The notes under the pieces: model-generated | The model's database searches: none | Told to the model about the DNA's origin: nothing | Seen by the model: the letters and a program-made list of their open reading frames with translations, nothing else | In this document: positions 36,209-46,026 of the stretch, piece after piece | Layout of the letters: the number at the start of each line of letters is the position of its first letter | Position numbering within the stretch: position 1 is the stretch's first letter | Made by a program: the position numbers and the translations under genes | DNA from: Hyphomicrobium sp. | Lineage (GTDB): Bacteria; Pseudomonadota; Alphaproteobacteria; Rhizobiales; Hyphomicrobiaceae | Direction of reading: 5' to 3' | DNA length: 64,000 bases | NCBI GenBank assembly: GCA_002928515.1 | Contig: PERI01000009.1 | Coordinates: 1-64,000, forward strand

Positions 36209-36691
36209 ATGTTCGCTGAAGCTCTCGATCAGCATCGTTGGTTGACCAAGCTCGCAGGCAATTGGGCCTACGAGGCCACCTGCGATACTGGGCCAGACAG
36301 TCCTCCTCAGGTGTCATCTGGGTCGCAAAATTTCAAAACCATTGGCGAGCTTTGGATCGTGGGCGAGGGAACCAGCACGATGCCGGATGGTGGACCTGCG
36401 GCGACGCGCATCACGCTTGGATACGACCCGCAAAAAGAGCGCTTCGTGGGGTCATGGATCGGCTCGATGATGACCTATCATTGGGTTTACGAGGGCACTC
36501 TCGACGCAGAGGGTCGTGTGTTGACGCTCGATGCGGTTGGTCCGAGTTTCAGTGGCGATGGCAGTCTGGCAAAATATCAAGATGTGATCACGATCGTCAG
36601 CGACGATCATCACATCTTGACGTCGCGGACGCAGCGCGAAGATGGCACCTGGAATGAGTTTTTGATCGCCCATTATCGCCGGTCGAAGTAA
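36209..36691 (+). CDS. DUF1579-family protein
   Basis: 160 residues with the DUF1579 pattern: HRWLTKLAGNWAYEATCDTG near the N-terminus, then a lipocalin-like barrel (GEGTSTMPDGGPAATRITLG, FVGSWIGSMMTYHWVYEGTL) and a C-terminal strand LIAHYRR. No signal peptide and no catalytic motif. The fold suggests binding of a small hydrophobic ligand, but no function is known. It is convergent with purB. Confidence 0.8.
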   Translation: MFAEALDQHRWLTKLAGNWAYEATCDTGPDSPPQVSSGSQNFKTIGELWIVGEGTSTMPDGGPAATRITLGYDPQKERFVGSWIGSMMTYHWVYEGTLDAEGRVLTLDAVGPSFSGDGSLAKYQDVITIVSDDHHILTSRTQREDGTWNEFLIAHYRRSK

Positions 36692-36703
36692 TGGGTTCGC
36701 GCT

Positions 36704-38005
36704 CTAGCCGAACACGCGCTTGAAAATCGTATCGACGTGGCGCGTGTGATAGCCAAGGTCAAACATGGATTCGAGATCGTGAGCGGAGATTTTCGCAACG
36801 ACGTCTTTGTCGGCTTTCAACTCGGTGAGAAAATCTTTGCCGTGCTCCCAGGTCTTCATGGCGTTGCGTTGAACGAGTGCGTAGGCGTCCTCGCGTGAGG
36901 CGCCCGCCTGGGTGAGTGCCAACAGGACGCGCTGGGAATTGTGCAGACCACCCAGCTTGTCGAGGTTCTTTTTCATGTTGGCAGGATAGACAACGAGTTT
37001 TTCAATCACGCCAGCCAACCGATTGAGCGCGAAGTCGAGCGTGATGGTGGCGTCAGGCCCTATGAAACGCTCAACTGAGGAATGCGAAATATCGCGCTCG
37101 TGCCAGAGTGCGACGTTCTCCATGGCAGGTAGCGCGTAGCTGCGCACCATGCGGGCAAGCCCGGTCAGATTTTCCGTCAACACCGGGTTACGCTTGTGGG
37201 GCATCGCCGACGAGCCCTTTTGCCCCGGCGAAAAGTATTCTTCCACTTCCAGCACTTCGGTGCGCTGTAAGTGGCGGATTTCGGTTGCGAGACGTTCCAT
37301 GCTGGAAGCGATGACACCGAGCGTGGCAAAGAACATGGCATGTCGATCGCGGGGAATAATCTGTGTCGAGACGGGTTCCGGCACGAGACCCATTTGCGCG
37401 GCGACGTGTTCTTCGACGCGCGGATCGATATTGGCAAAGGTGCCGACAGCGCCTGAGATCGCGCAGGTCGCCACATCTTTGCGGGCAGCGACGAGGCGCT
37501 CTCTGGCGCGCACGAATTCCGCATAGGCGAACGCAAGCTTGACACCGAACGTTGTGGGCTCGGCGTGGATGCCGTGGCTGCGCCCGATTGTGATGGTGTC
37601 TTTGTGCTCCAACGCGCGCGATTTGAGTGCGGCAAGCAGTCGGTCAAGGTCGTTCAAGAGTAGGTCGGCGGCGCGAACGAGTTGAATGTTGAGGCAGGTA
37701 TCCAAAACGTCGGATGATGTCATTCCCTGATGGACAAAGCGCGCGTCCGGTCCAACGTGTTCAGCCAAGTGGGTGAGGAACGCGATGACATCGTGTTTCG
37801 TCACGGCTTCGATTTCGTCGATGCGCGCGACGTCGAATTTCGCCTCACGACCCTTGCGCCAGATCGTCGCGGCGGCCTCTTTCGGGATGATTCCGAGAGC
37901 CGCGCAGGCGTCCGCCGCGTGCGCTTCGATCTCAAACCAAATGCGGAAGCGCGCCTCGGGCTCCCAGATGTTGGTCATCTCTGGACGGGCGTAACGTGGG
38001 ATCAT
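36704..38005 (-). CDS. purB: adenylosuccinate lyase
   Basis: Cleaves SAICAR and adenylosuccinate with release of fumarate in purine synthesis. 433 residues. The N-terminus is MIPRYARPEMTNIWEPEARF. The catalytic His region is GRSHGIHAEPTTFG (near 140), and the superfamily signature is KGSSAMPHKRNPVLTENL (about 265-282). Complete. It stands apart from the purCSQ cluster by about 2 kb but on the same strand. Confidence 0.96.
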   Translation of the reverse strand: MIPRYARPEMTNIWEPEARFRIWFEIEAHAADACAALGIIPKEAAATIWRKGREAKFDVARIDEIEAVTKHDVIAFLTHLAEHVGPDARFVHQGMTSSDVLDTCLNIQLVRAADLLLNDLDRLLAALKSRALEHKDTITIGRSHGIHAEPTTFGVKLAFAYAEFVRARERLVAARKDVATCAISGAVGTFANIDPRVEEHVAAQMGLVPEPVSTQIIPRDRHAMFFATLGVIASSMERLATEIRHLQRTEVLEVEEYFSPGQKGSSAMPHKRNPVLTENLTGLARMVRSYALPAMENVALWHERDISHSSVERFIGPDATITLDFALNRLAGVIEKLVVYPANMKKNLDKLGGLHNSQRVLLALTQAGASREDAYALVQRNAMKTWEHGKDFLTELKADKDVVAKISAHDLESMFDLGYHTRHVDTIFKRVFG

Positions 38006-38412
38006 CTTTGAGGAATCCTTGATGCGTTGCGGGAGGCGTAGCAGACGCTCATGCGCACTTCAATCAAGCGCCGCGCCACTCTCTCAAATGACGTGCAGCA
38101 TTTCTGCCGCTGTGCAGCATGAATAGTTGCGTTGCACACAATTGACGATTGGTTGTCCGTTTCTCGCCCCATTCGCCTGCAGACTTAAACTCACGAGTGT
38201 TGCGACGCGATTGGATATCACCGTTCAGTATTCATTCATGGCGTTTCAGCAACTCTTAACTGCAACTTGGAATCTTGGTGTGGGCAAATGCTGATTGAGA
38301 GGGAAACTTCAGTTAGTATTGATTCCCGGTCGAGTGACCCAAGAGATTTTGGAAACATCCGCACCAACGCGGCGATGGTCCAGCACAGTACGCGGGGAGT
38401 TTGAAAAAGGTA
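38006..38412. other. intergenic region upstream of purB
   Basis: About 400 bases between divergent genes; it must hold the purB promoter. It contains the small inverted motif GCAGCA...TGCAGCA near 38092-38126. A 98-codon minus-strand ORF (38236-38532) overlaps the next gene and lacks a ribosome-binding site. I see no RNA gene. Confidence 0.35.
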
Positions 38413-38616
38413 ATGGCTCAGCAAATGGGAAGTGGTGAAATCGCCGATCTGGTTCATCAGATGGAACAGTCGGAAGACGATCCAAGACGCTGCTACGCGC
38501 TTGTCAAACAGCGCATCAGCGAATTCCGCCAATCAGGATACGCAATTCCTGATGACCTCGTGCGCATGGAACGCGCGCTGATGGTCGAATGCATGCAGGC
38601 ATCGCAGGGTCGCTGA
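38413..38616 (+). CDS. small conserved protein, unknown
   Basis: 67 residues starting MAQQMGSGEIADLVHQMEQS, predicted all-helical (RCYALVKQRISEFRQSGYAI, LVRMERALMVECMQASQGR). Similar short proteins with the ending ECxxxSQGR occur in Hyphomicrobiales. A TTG four codons upstream (38401) is an alternative start; AAGG is close to the ATG. No function is known. Confidence 0.6.
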   Translation: MAQQMGSGEIADLVHQMEQSEDDPRRCYALVKQRISEFRQSGYAIPDDLVRMERALMVECMQASQGR

Positions 38617-38813
38617 GTTTTCAGCGGTCTTGAGAATTGTCAGGCAGTGCGCTTTGTTTTCGGCTCTCATGTATTGGCGTGAGCTCGGAAACAATTGAAT
38701 TTGGCGGAATTAATTTCGCACAGCATTCAATGCTTTGTTCGCGATCTACTACATTTATATGCGCTGCCTTTTTTGGGTGGCGTATTTTTTTGAATTATTT
38801 TCAGATATGATTT

Positions 38814-39929
38814 TCAAGGATTTGATTGTGCGGCGCGCGTCCAGCTATCGCCTTGCCATTCGATCACATCGTAGGACGGCATATTCGCATCGCCAAAGTC
38901 ATCGAAGCTGATCGGCCCCATGCTGGTGGCGAACGTGTGCGATCTGAGGGCCATTAAAATTTGTGCGCTATCGTTTTGACCTGCGCGCGTCGCGGCGGCA
39001 GCAAAGACTTGAATGGCCGCGCGCATATAAGATGCGTCGATATCTTGCTGTTGGTTCGCGCCACCGAAGTCCATCTTTGCTGCGGACGATACCAGCACGC
39101 GAACGCCGCGCGCTTTATTTGCAAACGTCGTGGCGAACTCTTGCGTCGCTAAGCTGTCTGAGCCGATGAACGTTGCGGTCGATCCGGCATCACGCAGGGC
39201 GGCGAATAAAAAGCCTGCTTCCATGGGAAAGCCCGCGAAAAAAATTGTGCGCGCGCCGTTCACTTTCTTGAGCACGAGTTTGTAATCCTTATCACCGCCG
39301 ATAATTGTAGCGGTGATCGGCGCTGGCGCACCAGCACGCTTCAGGGTTGCTTCAGCGTCCTCTGCCAGCGCGCGCGCGTATTGCGTGCGGTCATGCACGA
39401 TGGCGATCGGACCATCGATGGCGTCGCGTGCGAGAAGACGTCCGGCGGTTTCGCCTTGTCGATCATCTCGTCCGGATAGGCGGAAAATCGAAGAGCCTTC
39501 TCGATTGCGGGTTAAGGTTGGGTGGCGTGTGGCTGTCGCGATGAACAGCGTGTTGGCTTTGGCGTAGATATCGGCTGCAGCGAGTGCCGCGTTGGTGCAG
39601 GGATGGCCGAGGACGAGCGCGACTTTGCGGGCTACGAGATCGCGCGCCACAGTTTCAGCCGTATCGCGCTGACAGCCATCATCGACGGTGATGACTTTCA
39701 ATGGTTCACTATTGATACCGCCGTTCGCGTTGATTGTTTCGGCACTCGTCTGCGCGACCGCCGTCATGTTTTGTGTGCGCTGCGCGTCGCGGCCCTGAGT
39801 CGGACCAGCGACGGCTATGACGATTTCGGCACGTGCGGGTACCGACGTCGTCAAGATCATGATGGCTGCGGCTAACCTCGCGGCTTGCTGAGTCCAGCCT
39901 GTGTTCAAAATGTTGGCTCTTTGGTCCAT
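38814..39929 (-). CDS. periplasmic solute-binding protein of branched-chain amino acid type
   Basis: 371 residues with a signal peptide (LAAAIMILTTSVPARA, cleavage near 34) and a type I periplasmic binding fold (Peripla_BP_6). Motifs are GPTQGRDAQRTQNMTAVAQT, VITVDDGCQRDTAETVARDL and LVLGHPCTNAALAAADIYAK, like LivJ proteins. No permease or ATPase gene is adjacent, so it is an orphan that may serve a transporter encoded elsewhere or act as a sensor. Ligand unknown. Confidence 0.85.
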   Translation of the reverse strand: MDQRANILNTGWTQQAARLAAAIMILTTSVPARAEIVIAVAGPTQGRDAQRTQNMTAVAQTSAETINANGGINSEPLKVITVDDGCQRDTAETVARDLVARKVALVLGHPCTNAALAAADIYAKANTLFIATATRHPTLTRNREGSSIFRLSGRDDRQGETAGRLLARDAIDGPIAIVHDRTQYARALAEDAEATLKRAGAPAPITATIIGGDKDYKLVLKKVNGARTIFFAGFPMEAGFLFAALRDAGSTATFIGSDSLATQEFATTFANKARGVRVLVSSAAKMDFGGANQQQDIDASYMRAAIQVFAAAATRAGQNDSAQILMALRSHTFATSMGPISFDDFGDANMPSYDVIEWQGDSWTRAAQSNP

Positions 39930-40083
39930 TGGTGAGCACGTTGTGGCGTATTTCGTTCGACGATCAAAGGGGTGGCGTGTCTGAGCCCCACATGCGCTTG
40001 CGCCACGTGAGCATCGTCGCTTAGGGTCAATTGGCGAATTTTGGGAATCGTACGGGCGTCATTGGTTGATCGAGGGAAACGGC

Positions 40084-41673
40084 ATGAAGCGAATTGGCCT
40101 GTTCGACGGCATCCTTTTGGCGTTTGCGACTTTGTTCGTCTTGCCCACAACAGCACACGCTCAATCCATCGACGAGACCATCAATTCGGCTTTTGCTCTG
40201 GTGACAGGACCGCTCGTCAGTTTCATTTTCTCGCCACTGCCCGGCACATCGTTTCCTTGGATTGTGATCTGGTTGTTCGTGGCCGCGGTGGTGTTCACGC
40301 TGTATTTTGGGTTCATCCAATTGCGAGCCTTCGGTTTGGCTGTGTCTCTGGCCAAAGGCGATTATGCGCGCCCAGGTGATACGGGCGAGGTTTCGCATTT
40401 CCAAGCGCTGTCAACTGCGCTGTCGGGAACCGTGGGTTTGGGCAATATCGCGGGGGTTGCCGTTGCGGTGTCGATCGGTGGGCCGGGTGCCACGTTCTGG
40501 ATGATCCTCGCCGGGTTTCTTGGCATGGCCACGAAATTCACCGAGTGCACGCTGGGCGTCAAATATCGCAATGAATATCCCGATGGCACCGTGTCTGGCG
40601 GGCCGATGTATTATCTCTCCAAAGGTCTGGCCGAACGCGGGTTCGCCAGCGCCGGGCGCATCATGGCCGTGATTTTTGCATGCGGCTGCGTGCTGGGCGC
40701 TCTGGGTGCTGGCAACATGTTCCAGGCCAATCAAGTTCACGCTCAACTCGTCAACGTCACGGGCGGAGCGGAAAGCTTTTTGAGTGGGCAGGGGTGGTTG
40801 ACTGGATTGATCATGGCGACTGTGGTGTTTGCCGTGATTGTCGGCGGCATCAAATCGATTGCGAAGTTTGCCGAAAAGATCGTGCCGTTGATGGCGGCGA
40901 TCTACTTAGGTGCCGGTTTTATCATTATTGGCATGCACGCCGATCAACTCGGCACTGCTGTTAGTCACATCATCGAAGGCGCGTTCACGGGACTTGGCGT
41001 AGCAGGTGGCGTTACCGGCGCATTGATCCAGGGCATCAGGCGTGCAGCGTTCTCGAACGAAGCAGGTTTGGGATCTGCATCGATTGCGCATTCGGCCGTG
41101 CGGACGAAGGAGCCTGTCACAGAAGGTTTTGTAGCTCTCTTGGAGCCATTCATCGATACCGTCGTGATTTGTACGACGACGGCTTTGTTGATCCTGGTGA
41201 CTGGAGTTTTGCAATTCGATGCGCAGACAGGACTGTATGTGTGGAACGCCGAGTTAGGGCGGATCGCGACGGAAGGCAATTTGACCGGTGTTGAGCTGAC
41301 ATCAGCAGCGTTCGCGAAAGGTATTTCGTGGTTTCCTTATGTGCTCGCTGTCGCCGTTATTTTGTTCGCGTTCTCGACCATGATTTCCTGGTCTTATTAT
41401 GGGTTGAAGGCGTGGACGTATTTGTTCGGAGAAGGTCGCGCCAAGGAGCTGACCTTCAACACCATGTACTGCGCCTTCGTCGTTGTGGGTGCAGCGATGA
41501 ATTTGAGCGCTGTGATCGATTTTGCGGACGCGGCCATCTTTGCGATGGCGCTGATCAACATCACAGGACTTTATATTTTGATGCCGGTCGTCAAACGCGA
41601 GATGAATTCATATCTGGCGCGCCTCAAGAGCGGCGAAATTCAGAAAACGAAATATCTGACGCGTAGGGCCTAA
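40084..41673 (+). CDS. AGCS-family sodium:amino acid (alanine/glycine) symporter
   Basis: About 529 residues, from the ATG at 40084 preceded by GAGGGAAA. A hydrophobic, signal-like start is followed by about eleven membrane helices. Family motifs are ALSTALSGTVGLGNIAGVAV, GGPGATFWMILAGFLGMATK, GGPMYYLSKGL and RRAAFSNEAGLGSASIAHSA. It couples sodium entry to uptake of alanine or glycine. It stands alone; its end overlaps the CDGSH gene by four bases on the other strand. Confidence 0.93.
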   Translation: MKRIGLFDGILLAFATLFVLPTTAHAQSIDETINSAFALVTGPLVSFIFSPLPGTSFPWIVIWLFVAAVVFTLYFGFIQLRAFGLAVSLAKGDYARPGDTGEVSHFQALSTALSGTVGLGNIAGVAVAVSIGGPGATFWMILAGFLGMATKFTECTLGVKYRNEYPDGTVSGGPMYYLSKGLAERGFASAGRIMAVIFACGCVLGALGAGNMFQANQVHAQLVNVTGGAESFLSGQGWLTGLIMATVVFAVIVGGIKSIAKFAEKIVPLMAAIYLGAGFIIIGMHADQLGTAVSHIIEGAFTGLGVAGGVTGALIQGIRRAAFSNEAGLGSASIAHSAVRTKEPVTEGFVALLEPFIDTVVICTTTALLILVTGVLQFDAQTGLYVWNAELGRIATEGNLTGVELTSAAFAKGISWFPYVLAVAVILFAFSTMISWSYYGLKAWTYLFGEGRAKELTFNTMYCAFVVVGAAMNLSAVIDFADAAIFAMALINITGLYILMPVVKREMNSYLARLKSGEIQKTKYLTRRA

Positions 41674-41912
41674 AGCATATTGTGGGTGCCGTCGCAGAAC
41701 GGCTCGTCGTCGGTCGCCTTGCAGCCGCACAAGTTATAAGAGCCGGTGCGCTCAGCCGTGAATTTTAGCGGTTCGAAAGTCGTGCCGTTGTGCGACCCGT
41801 CGCAGAAAGGTTGTGTGGATGAGCGACCGCAGCGGCAATACCAGTAGTCTTGCCCTTCCTTGAGTTCGACCGTGTAAGGTCCCGTTTGGGCAACGACTGC
41901 CTCATCCGACAT
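41670..41912 (-). CDS. tandem CDGSH iron-sulfur protein
   Basis: 80 residues holding two CDGSH zinc-finger-like [2Fe-2S] sites: YCRCGRSSTQPFCDGSHNGT and LCGCKATDDEPFCDGTHNML. Each has the Cys3-His ligand set of mitoNEET-type proteins; the second has Thr for Ser. It is soluble with no membrane anchor. Bacterial members are redox or Fe-S-handling proteins of uncertain role. Monocistronic. Confidence 0.93.
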   Translation of the reverse strand: MSDEAVVAQTGPYTVELKEGQDYWYCRCGRSSTQPFCDGSHNGTTFEPLKFTAERTGSYNLCGCKATDDEPFCDGTHNML

Positions 41913-42111
41913 TGTGATCCCCTCCCGCCGGGCTGCTTTTCGCGTGTCGCGTCTCAGCCGCTACTTAGAATATTTCCAAATCGGTAGCCCGTTTGCTGTC
42001 ACTCGGCAAGTCCAGCATCGATGGGATTTGCAGCGATCAGCAGACAAAAAATAACGCGGCCGGGGAGGATGTCCGACCGCGCAGAAAAATGATCGAGAGC
42101 TGTTGGTGCGC

Positions 42112-42498
42112 TCAGTTCATCGCGTAAGCGGTGCCGGTCATGCCGTCATTGCTCACCCAACGCACGGTGGTTCCGGTTCTGGTCACGGTGAAGCACTGTT
42201 CTTTGCCGCCGTTCCAAACCGTCCAACGTTGGCAGAAACGATTGCCGGCAATGCGCCATGTGCCGCGATCTTCCGACACGCCTGCAAATAAGCCCATGGC
42301 CTTGGACTTTGCGACCATCGTGCCACCTGGGCTGTAGCGGATCGGTAATGAGCCGAACGGAGCAGACAGGCTGATGGTTTTGCCCGCCAGCAAAACTTTA
42401 AGCTCGGCCGCGCCAAGTTGACCGGCCGATGCCGATCCGGAAGCTGCGGCAATGCCCGCCGCTGCTAACGCTGAAATTTTAACAACACGCCCTCGCAT
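42112..42498 (-). CDS. small secreted protein, unknown
   Basis: 128 residues from the ATG at 42498, with GAGG seven bases upstream; the frame is open to 42594. A signal peptide (KISALAAAGIAAASGSASA) ends near residue 26. The domain shows DRGTWRIAGNRFCQRWTVW and GGKEQCFTV, a layout of Trp and two Cys seen in DUF995-like secreted proteins of rhizobia. I cannot assign the family firmly. Confidence 0.62.
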   Translation of the reverse strand: MRGRVVKISALAAAGIAAASGSASAGQLGAAELKVLLAGKTISLSAPFGSLPIRYSPGGTMVAKSKAMGLFAGVSEDRGTWRIAGNRFCQRWTVWNGGKEQCFTVTRTGTTVRWVSNDGMTGTAYAMN

Positions 42499-42647
42499 GT
42501 GGTACCTCGTAAATTGACTGACAGTAATCAGGACGATGAGGCTAGCCTTCGAACCCTCATGCCGCAATGCAGCAACGTCCATCAAGGTTATCAAACGAGC
42601 GAAAGTCCAGGTCTGGACCAGTCACGTTTGATGACGAAAAATATCAG

Positions 42648-43628
42648 TTAGCTCTCTAGCACGCGACGGGCTGCCGCATCTGGCGTCATTGTGCCCGACA
42701 ACACGGCATCGGCGAGTGGGTCGAGAGCGCCACTTCCGCCAGCCTTAATGCGCGTAGCGACCAAGTCCGATGCGGCGCGTGCGATCAGATATCGGGCGCG
42801 GCGGCGACGGCGTGATTTGGCATCGTCGAGGGTGACGCGATGGCCGATCTCGTCAATGGTCGTGACAAGTTTGGCGACACCTTCGCCATTCAATGCGGAT
42901 GTTTTCAGAACCGGAATTTTGTCGGCAACGGTCGCGCGGATCGAGAGTGCGCCGATCAGTTGTTGCATGGTTTGTTCAGCGCCGGGTCGGTCGCCTTTAT
43001 TGACGACAAGAATGTCGGCGATTTCCAGCAACCCGGATTTCATCGCTTGAATATCGTCGCCCAATCCTGGCGCGGAAATGACGATGCGAATGTCGGCGAC
43101 TTCGGCCACGTCGATTTCGTTTTGTCCGGTGCCGACGGTTTCCAGAAGCACGATGTCGAAACCTGCGCCGTCGAGAGCATCTATGATGCGCACTGCGGCG
43201 GGAGATAGACCGCCCAGATAACCGCGGGATGCCAGCGAGCGGACGAACACGCCGTCATCGTCGAGGGCTGCCGTCATGCGGATACGATCACCCAGGATGG
43301 CGCCACCCGAAATAGGACTGGAGGGATCGACTGCTATTACGCCAACGGTGCGTCCGCTTTTGCGAAGGTTGTCGATCACAGCGTTGACGAGTGTCGATTT
43401 ACCAGCGCCTGGCGGGCCTGTGAAGCCGACGACCAGCGCGTGGCCCAGATGCGGTTGCAAACTTTGCAGCAAGTGCGGGGCGGCTTCCGACAGGCGTTCC
43501 AGTTCGGTGATGACGCTCGAAATCGCGCGCCGTTCTCCGCTGCGCATGCGGGCAATGAGCCCGGCAACGTCATTCAGGTCGATGCGTGCTGGTGGTGCAA
43601 CGCTGGGTGCTGACTTTGCAGTTGTCAT
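42648..43628 (-). CDS. meaB: MeaB/ArgK-type GTPase, methylmalonyl-CoA mutase chaperone
   Basis: 326-residue G3E-family GTPase that protects and reloads B12-dependent acyl-CoA mutases. Walker A GFTGPPGAGKSTLVNAVID lies near residues 68-86, followed by VIAVDPSSPISGGAILGDRI, DIVLLETVGTGQNEIDVAEV (switch/Walker B region) and base recognition VNKGD. The mutase genes are not in the window. It fits with the B12 riboswitch further right in showing that the cell uses cobalamin. Confidence 0.92.
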   Translation of the reverse strand: MTTAKSAPSVAPPARIDLNDVAGLIARMRSGERRAISSVITELERLSEAAPHLLQSLQPHLGHALVVGFTGPPGAGKSTLVNAVIDNLRKSGRTVGVIAVDPSSPISGGAILGDRIRMTAALDDDGVFVRSLASRGYLGGLSPAAVRIIDALDGAGFDIVLLETVGTGQNEIDVAEVADIRIVISAPGLGDDIQAMKSGLLEIADILVVNKGDRPGAEQTMQQLIGALSIRATVADKIPVLKTSALNGEGVAKLVTTIDEIGHRVTLDDAKSRRRRRARYLIARAASDLVATRIKAGGSGALDPLADAVLSGTMTPDAAARRVLES

Positions 43629-43716
43629 TGAGCGCTGATAGGCGGGAAGCCAGCTCTACGCAACAGGCGCTGGGGGATGTCCTCAAGAGTTGGTCAATGC
43701 GGCGACAAATTATCCA

Positions 43717-44397
43717 TTAGAATTTGGCGGTGATGGCCGCATCGCTCGCCCCGTTGCCGACGTGCGCGACACTCAGGATCGCGGGCACGATGGCTTCAGC
43801 CGTATCGACGACGGTAAAGCGCACATCGAGGCCTGGGCGTATGAAGGTCTCGCCCTTCATGTGGCTGAGTAGGTCCAAGAACGGGGTCCAGAAGCCATTG
43901 ATGTTGGCGACGACGATGGGCTTTGCGTGACGGCCCAATTGCGACCAGGTCAATTGCTCGACCAGCTCTTCCAGGGTGCCGATACCGCCGGGCAATGCCA
44001 CGAAGGCGTCGGAGCGTTCAAACATGAGGCGCTTGCGCACGTGCATGTCCTCAACAACGATCAGTTCGTTGACATCTTTCAACATCTGTTCGCGGCTGCC
44101 GAGGAATTCGGGGATGATGCCGGTGACATGGCCGCCTGCGCCGAGGGCAGCTTTGGCGACTTCGCCCATGAGACCCAAGCTACCGCCGCCGTAGACGAGG
44201 CGGATATTGTTGTCGGCCAGAGCTTTGCCGAGTTTGCGGGCAGCAATCGCATAAGCCGGATCGAGGCCTTTGCCAGAGCCGCAATAGACGCAAACGCTGG
44301 CGATGGGTGAGGTCGATTTCTCGATCGGTGTTTCGAGTGTCGTTTTGTCTTTGAGTTTGGCGTTGCGGGATTTGGTCGTGTCTTGGGTGTTGTTCAT
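43717..44397 (-). CDS. LOG-family protein (TIGR00730), nucleotide phosphoribohydrolase
   Basis: 226 residues from the ATG at 44397 (44451 is an alternative start). The Rossmann-like domain begins SVCVYCGSGKGLDPAYA. It has LVYGGGSLGLMGEVAKAAL and the LOG signature MHVRKRLMFERSDAF plus LPGGIGTLEELVE, which hold the catalytic Arg and Glu. Family members hydrolyse cytokinin riboside monophosphates or other nucleoside monophosphates; old annotations as lysine decarboxylase are wrong. The N-terminal 30 residues are Lys/Thr-rich and probably disordered. Confidence 0.9.
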   Translation of the reverse strand: MNNTQDTTKSRNAKLKDKTTLETPIEKSTSPIASVCVYCGSGKGLDPAYAIAARKLGKALADNNIRLVYGGGSLGLMGEVAKAALGAGGHVTGIIPEFLGSREQMLKDVNELIVVEDMHVRKRLMFERSDAFVALPGGIGTLEELVEQLTWSQLGRHAKPIVVANINGFWTPFLDLLSHMKGETFIRPGLDVRFTVVDTAEAIVPAILSVAHVGNGASDAAITAKF

Positions 44398-44667
44398 CGT
44401 CGTCTTTCGTGGACGCGCCTTGGTCGGCGCGGTCGGTTGCTTTGAGGTCATATATAGCTATCGACTGTGGCAGAGACACGTAAGGCCTCAGGTTTTGGCT
44501 AACTTGCGGAATTTGGCCTGTTTTTCGTGATGAATTCGCTTGCGCTGCCGTTTTGGCGCACTAGGCGGCTGACACACGCGCATGCTTTACTTGTGGCTGT
44601 GCTGTGATGGCGTGTGATGAGATGGGTCGAAGCGTTGGGTTTGTTTAGAGTTTTTTCGATTTGCGAC

Positions 44668-46014
44668 ATGTCGCGTCGGGTTCGCGTTGCTTGCGGTGTA
44701 GGCGCGGTTGTTTTGCTCGCCATGGCACCCTTGAATGCTGCTCACGCCGCGCAAGTGACCATCAGCACGCCGTGGGGCGAGATGAACATCGTTGTCACGG
44801 TGCCAGACTTGCCGGGCGCGGATGAGAGCGAACAATCCACCGATGCCGATGCGAACGTTCCGCCGGTGCGGCGCGAACAGCCAACGACGCCGACTGCAAC
44901 GGAAGCGCAGGTTTTCGACAATGGACCTCCGCCCGGCTTCGAGGGCGTGATGGGCGTCATTCGCGATTGGTTGGCGCGCGCAAACCGAGAATTCCAGGGC
45001 GTCGTGATCAAGGAGCTGTCAGAGCCTTCGACTGACGCTGTTGCAGAAGACGAATTGGCGAAAAAGCGCGCGGCGGAGAAAGCCGCAGAGTACGCGCGCA
45101 AAGCGGCAGCGGACGCTGCTGCGAAAGATGACGCAGATAGAGCTGCATCGTCTGCGCCTGTCACTCAGCCGTCCGCGCCTAAAGTCGATACAGTGATTGA
45201 AGACGAGCGCCGTCGCCGTGACGAGCAAGAGCGGCTAGCTGCCCAAGAGCGCGAGGCGAAAGAGAAAGCTGACAAGCAGCGTGAGGCGGAACTGGCGGAG
45301 CAGCGCGCGCGCGAAGCACGATTAAAAGAAGAACAAGAGCAAGAGGCCAAACGCAAAGCGGATGAGGAGCGCGCTGCGCAACTGAAAGCCGAGCAAGACC
45401 GACTTGCGCAAGTGAAGGCCGAGGAAGAGCGTTTAGCCGAGGCCAAGCGCGTTGCTGAAGCGCGTGAGAAGGCTGAACAGGAAGCGCGCGCCCGCGAGGA
45501 AGAGCAGCGGCAAGCCGAGATAAAACGGCAAGAAGAGTTGCGTCGCGCAGAGGCGCTGCGTGCGGAAGAAGAACGCAAGGCTGAGGCACAACGCGAGGAA
45601 GCTTCACGTCAGGCTGAGGCAAAAATTGCTGAGGAGCGTCGCTTGGCTGAGGAGGCTGCGCGGGCCAAGGAGCAAGCCAGCACTCAGGTTGCTGCACCCG
45701 AGCCAGTGCAGAAAGCCGACGTAGCCGTTGCCCAGGCCGTGCCAAACGTCGCGTCAAACAATGAACCTGAGAGCGCAAAAAGCGATCCGCCCCAACGCCA
45801 GGCGGTGAGTTGTAAAAACGCCGGGCGGCGTTTGAAAAAATCAGGGCGCTATGTCGTTAAATCTGGCGATACGTTATGGGGGATCGCCAAGAGGCATTAT
45901 CGCAAGGGTAGCAAATATCCAAAGATTTATAACGCCAACCGCAATCTGATTCACGATCCCGATCTGATCTATCCGTGTCAAAAGATTAAGGTACCGCGCG
46001 CGCGCCGTTCATAG
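44668..46014 (+). CDS. secreted protein with long charged coiled coil and C-terminal LysM domain
   Basis: About 448 residues from the ATG at 44668; earlier in-frame starts (44614/44617) also lack a ribosome-binding site. A signal peptide (ACGVGAVVLLAMAPLNAAHA) is followed by an acidic Pro-rich part. Next comes an extremely charged Ala/Glu/Lys/Arg coiled coil of about 200 residues (about 130-345), with repeated EERAAQLKAEQDRLAQ-type units as in TolA. A C-terminal LysM module ends the protein (SGRYVVKSGDTLWGIAKRHY to YPCQKIKVP), which binds peptidoglycan. The design suggests a rod that reaches from the membrane to the cell wall. It ends 12 bases before the ABC exporter, likely one operon. Confidence 0.85.
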   Translation: MSRRVRVACGVGAVVLLAMAPLNAAHAAQVTISTPWGEMNIVVTVPDLPGADESEQSTDADANVPPVRREQPTTPTATEAQVFDNGPPPGFEGVMGVIRDWLARANREFQGVVIKELSEPSTDAVAEDELAKKRAAEKAAEYARKAAADAAAKDDADRAASSAPVTQPSAPKVDTVIEDERRRRDEQERLAAQEREAKEKADKQREAELAEQRAREARLKEEQEQEAKRKADEERAAQLKAEQDRLAQVKAEEERLAEAKRVAEAREKAEQEARAREEEQRQAEIKRQEELRRAEALRAEEERKAEAQREEASRQAEAKIAEERRLAEEAARAKEQASTQVAAPEPVQKADVAVAQAVPNVASNNEPESAKSDPPQRQAVSCKNAGRRLKKSGRYVVKSGDTLWGIAKRHYRKGSKYPKIYNANRNLIHDPDLIYPCQKIKVPRARRS

Positions 46015-46026
46015 ACAAGGCGATGC

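Noticed and set aside
38236-38532. 98-codon minus-strand ORF upstream of the 67-residue gene
   Set aside because: It overlaps the better-supported plus-strand gene and has no ribosome-binding site.
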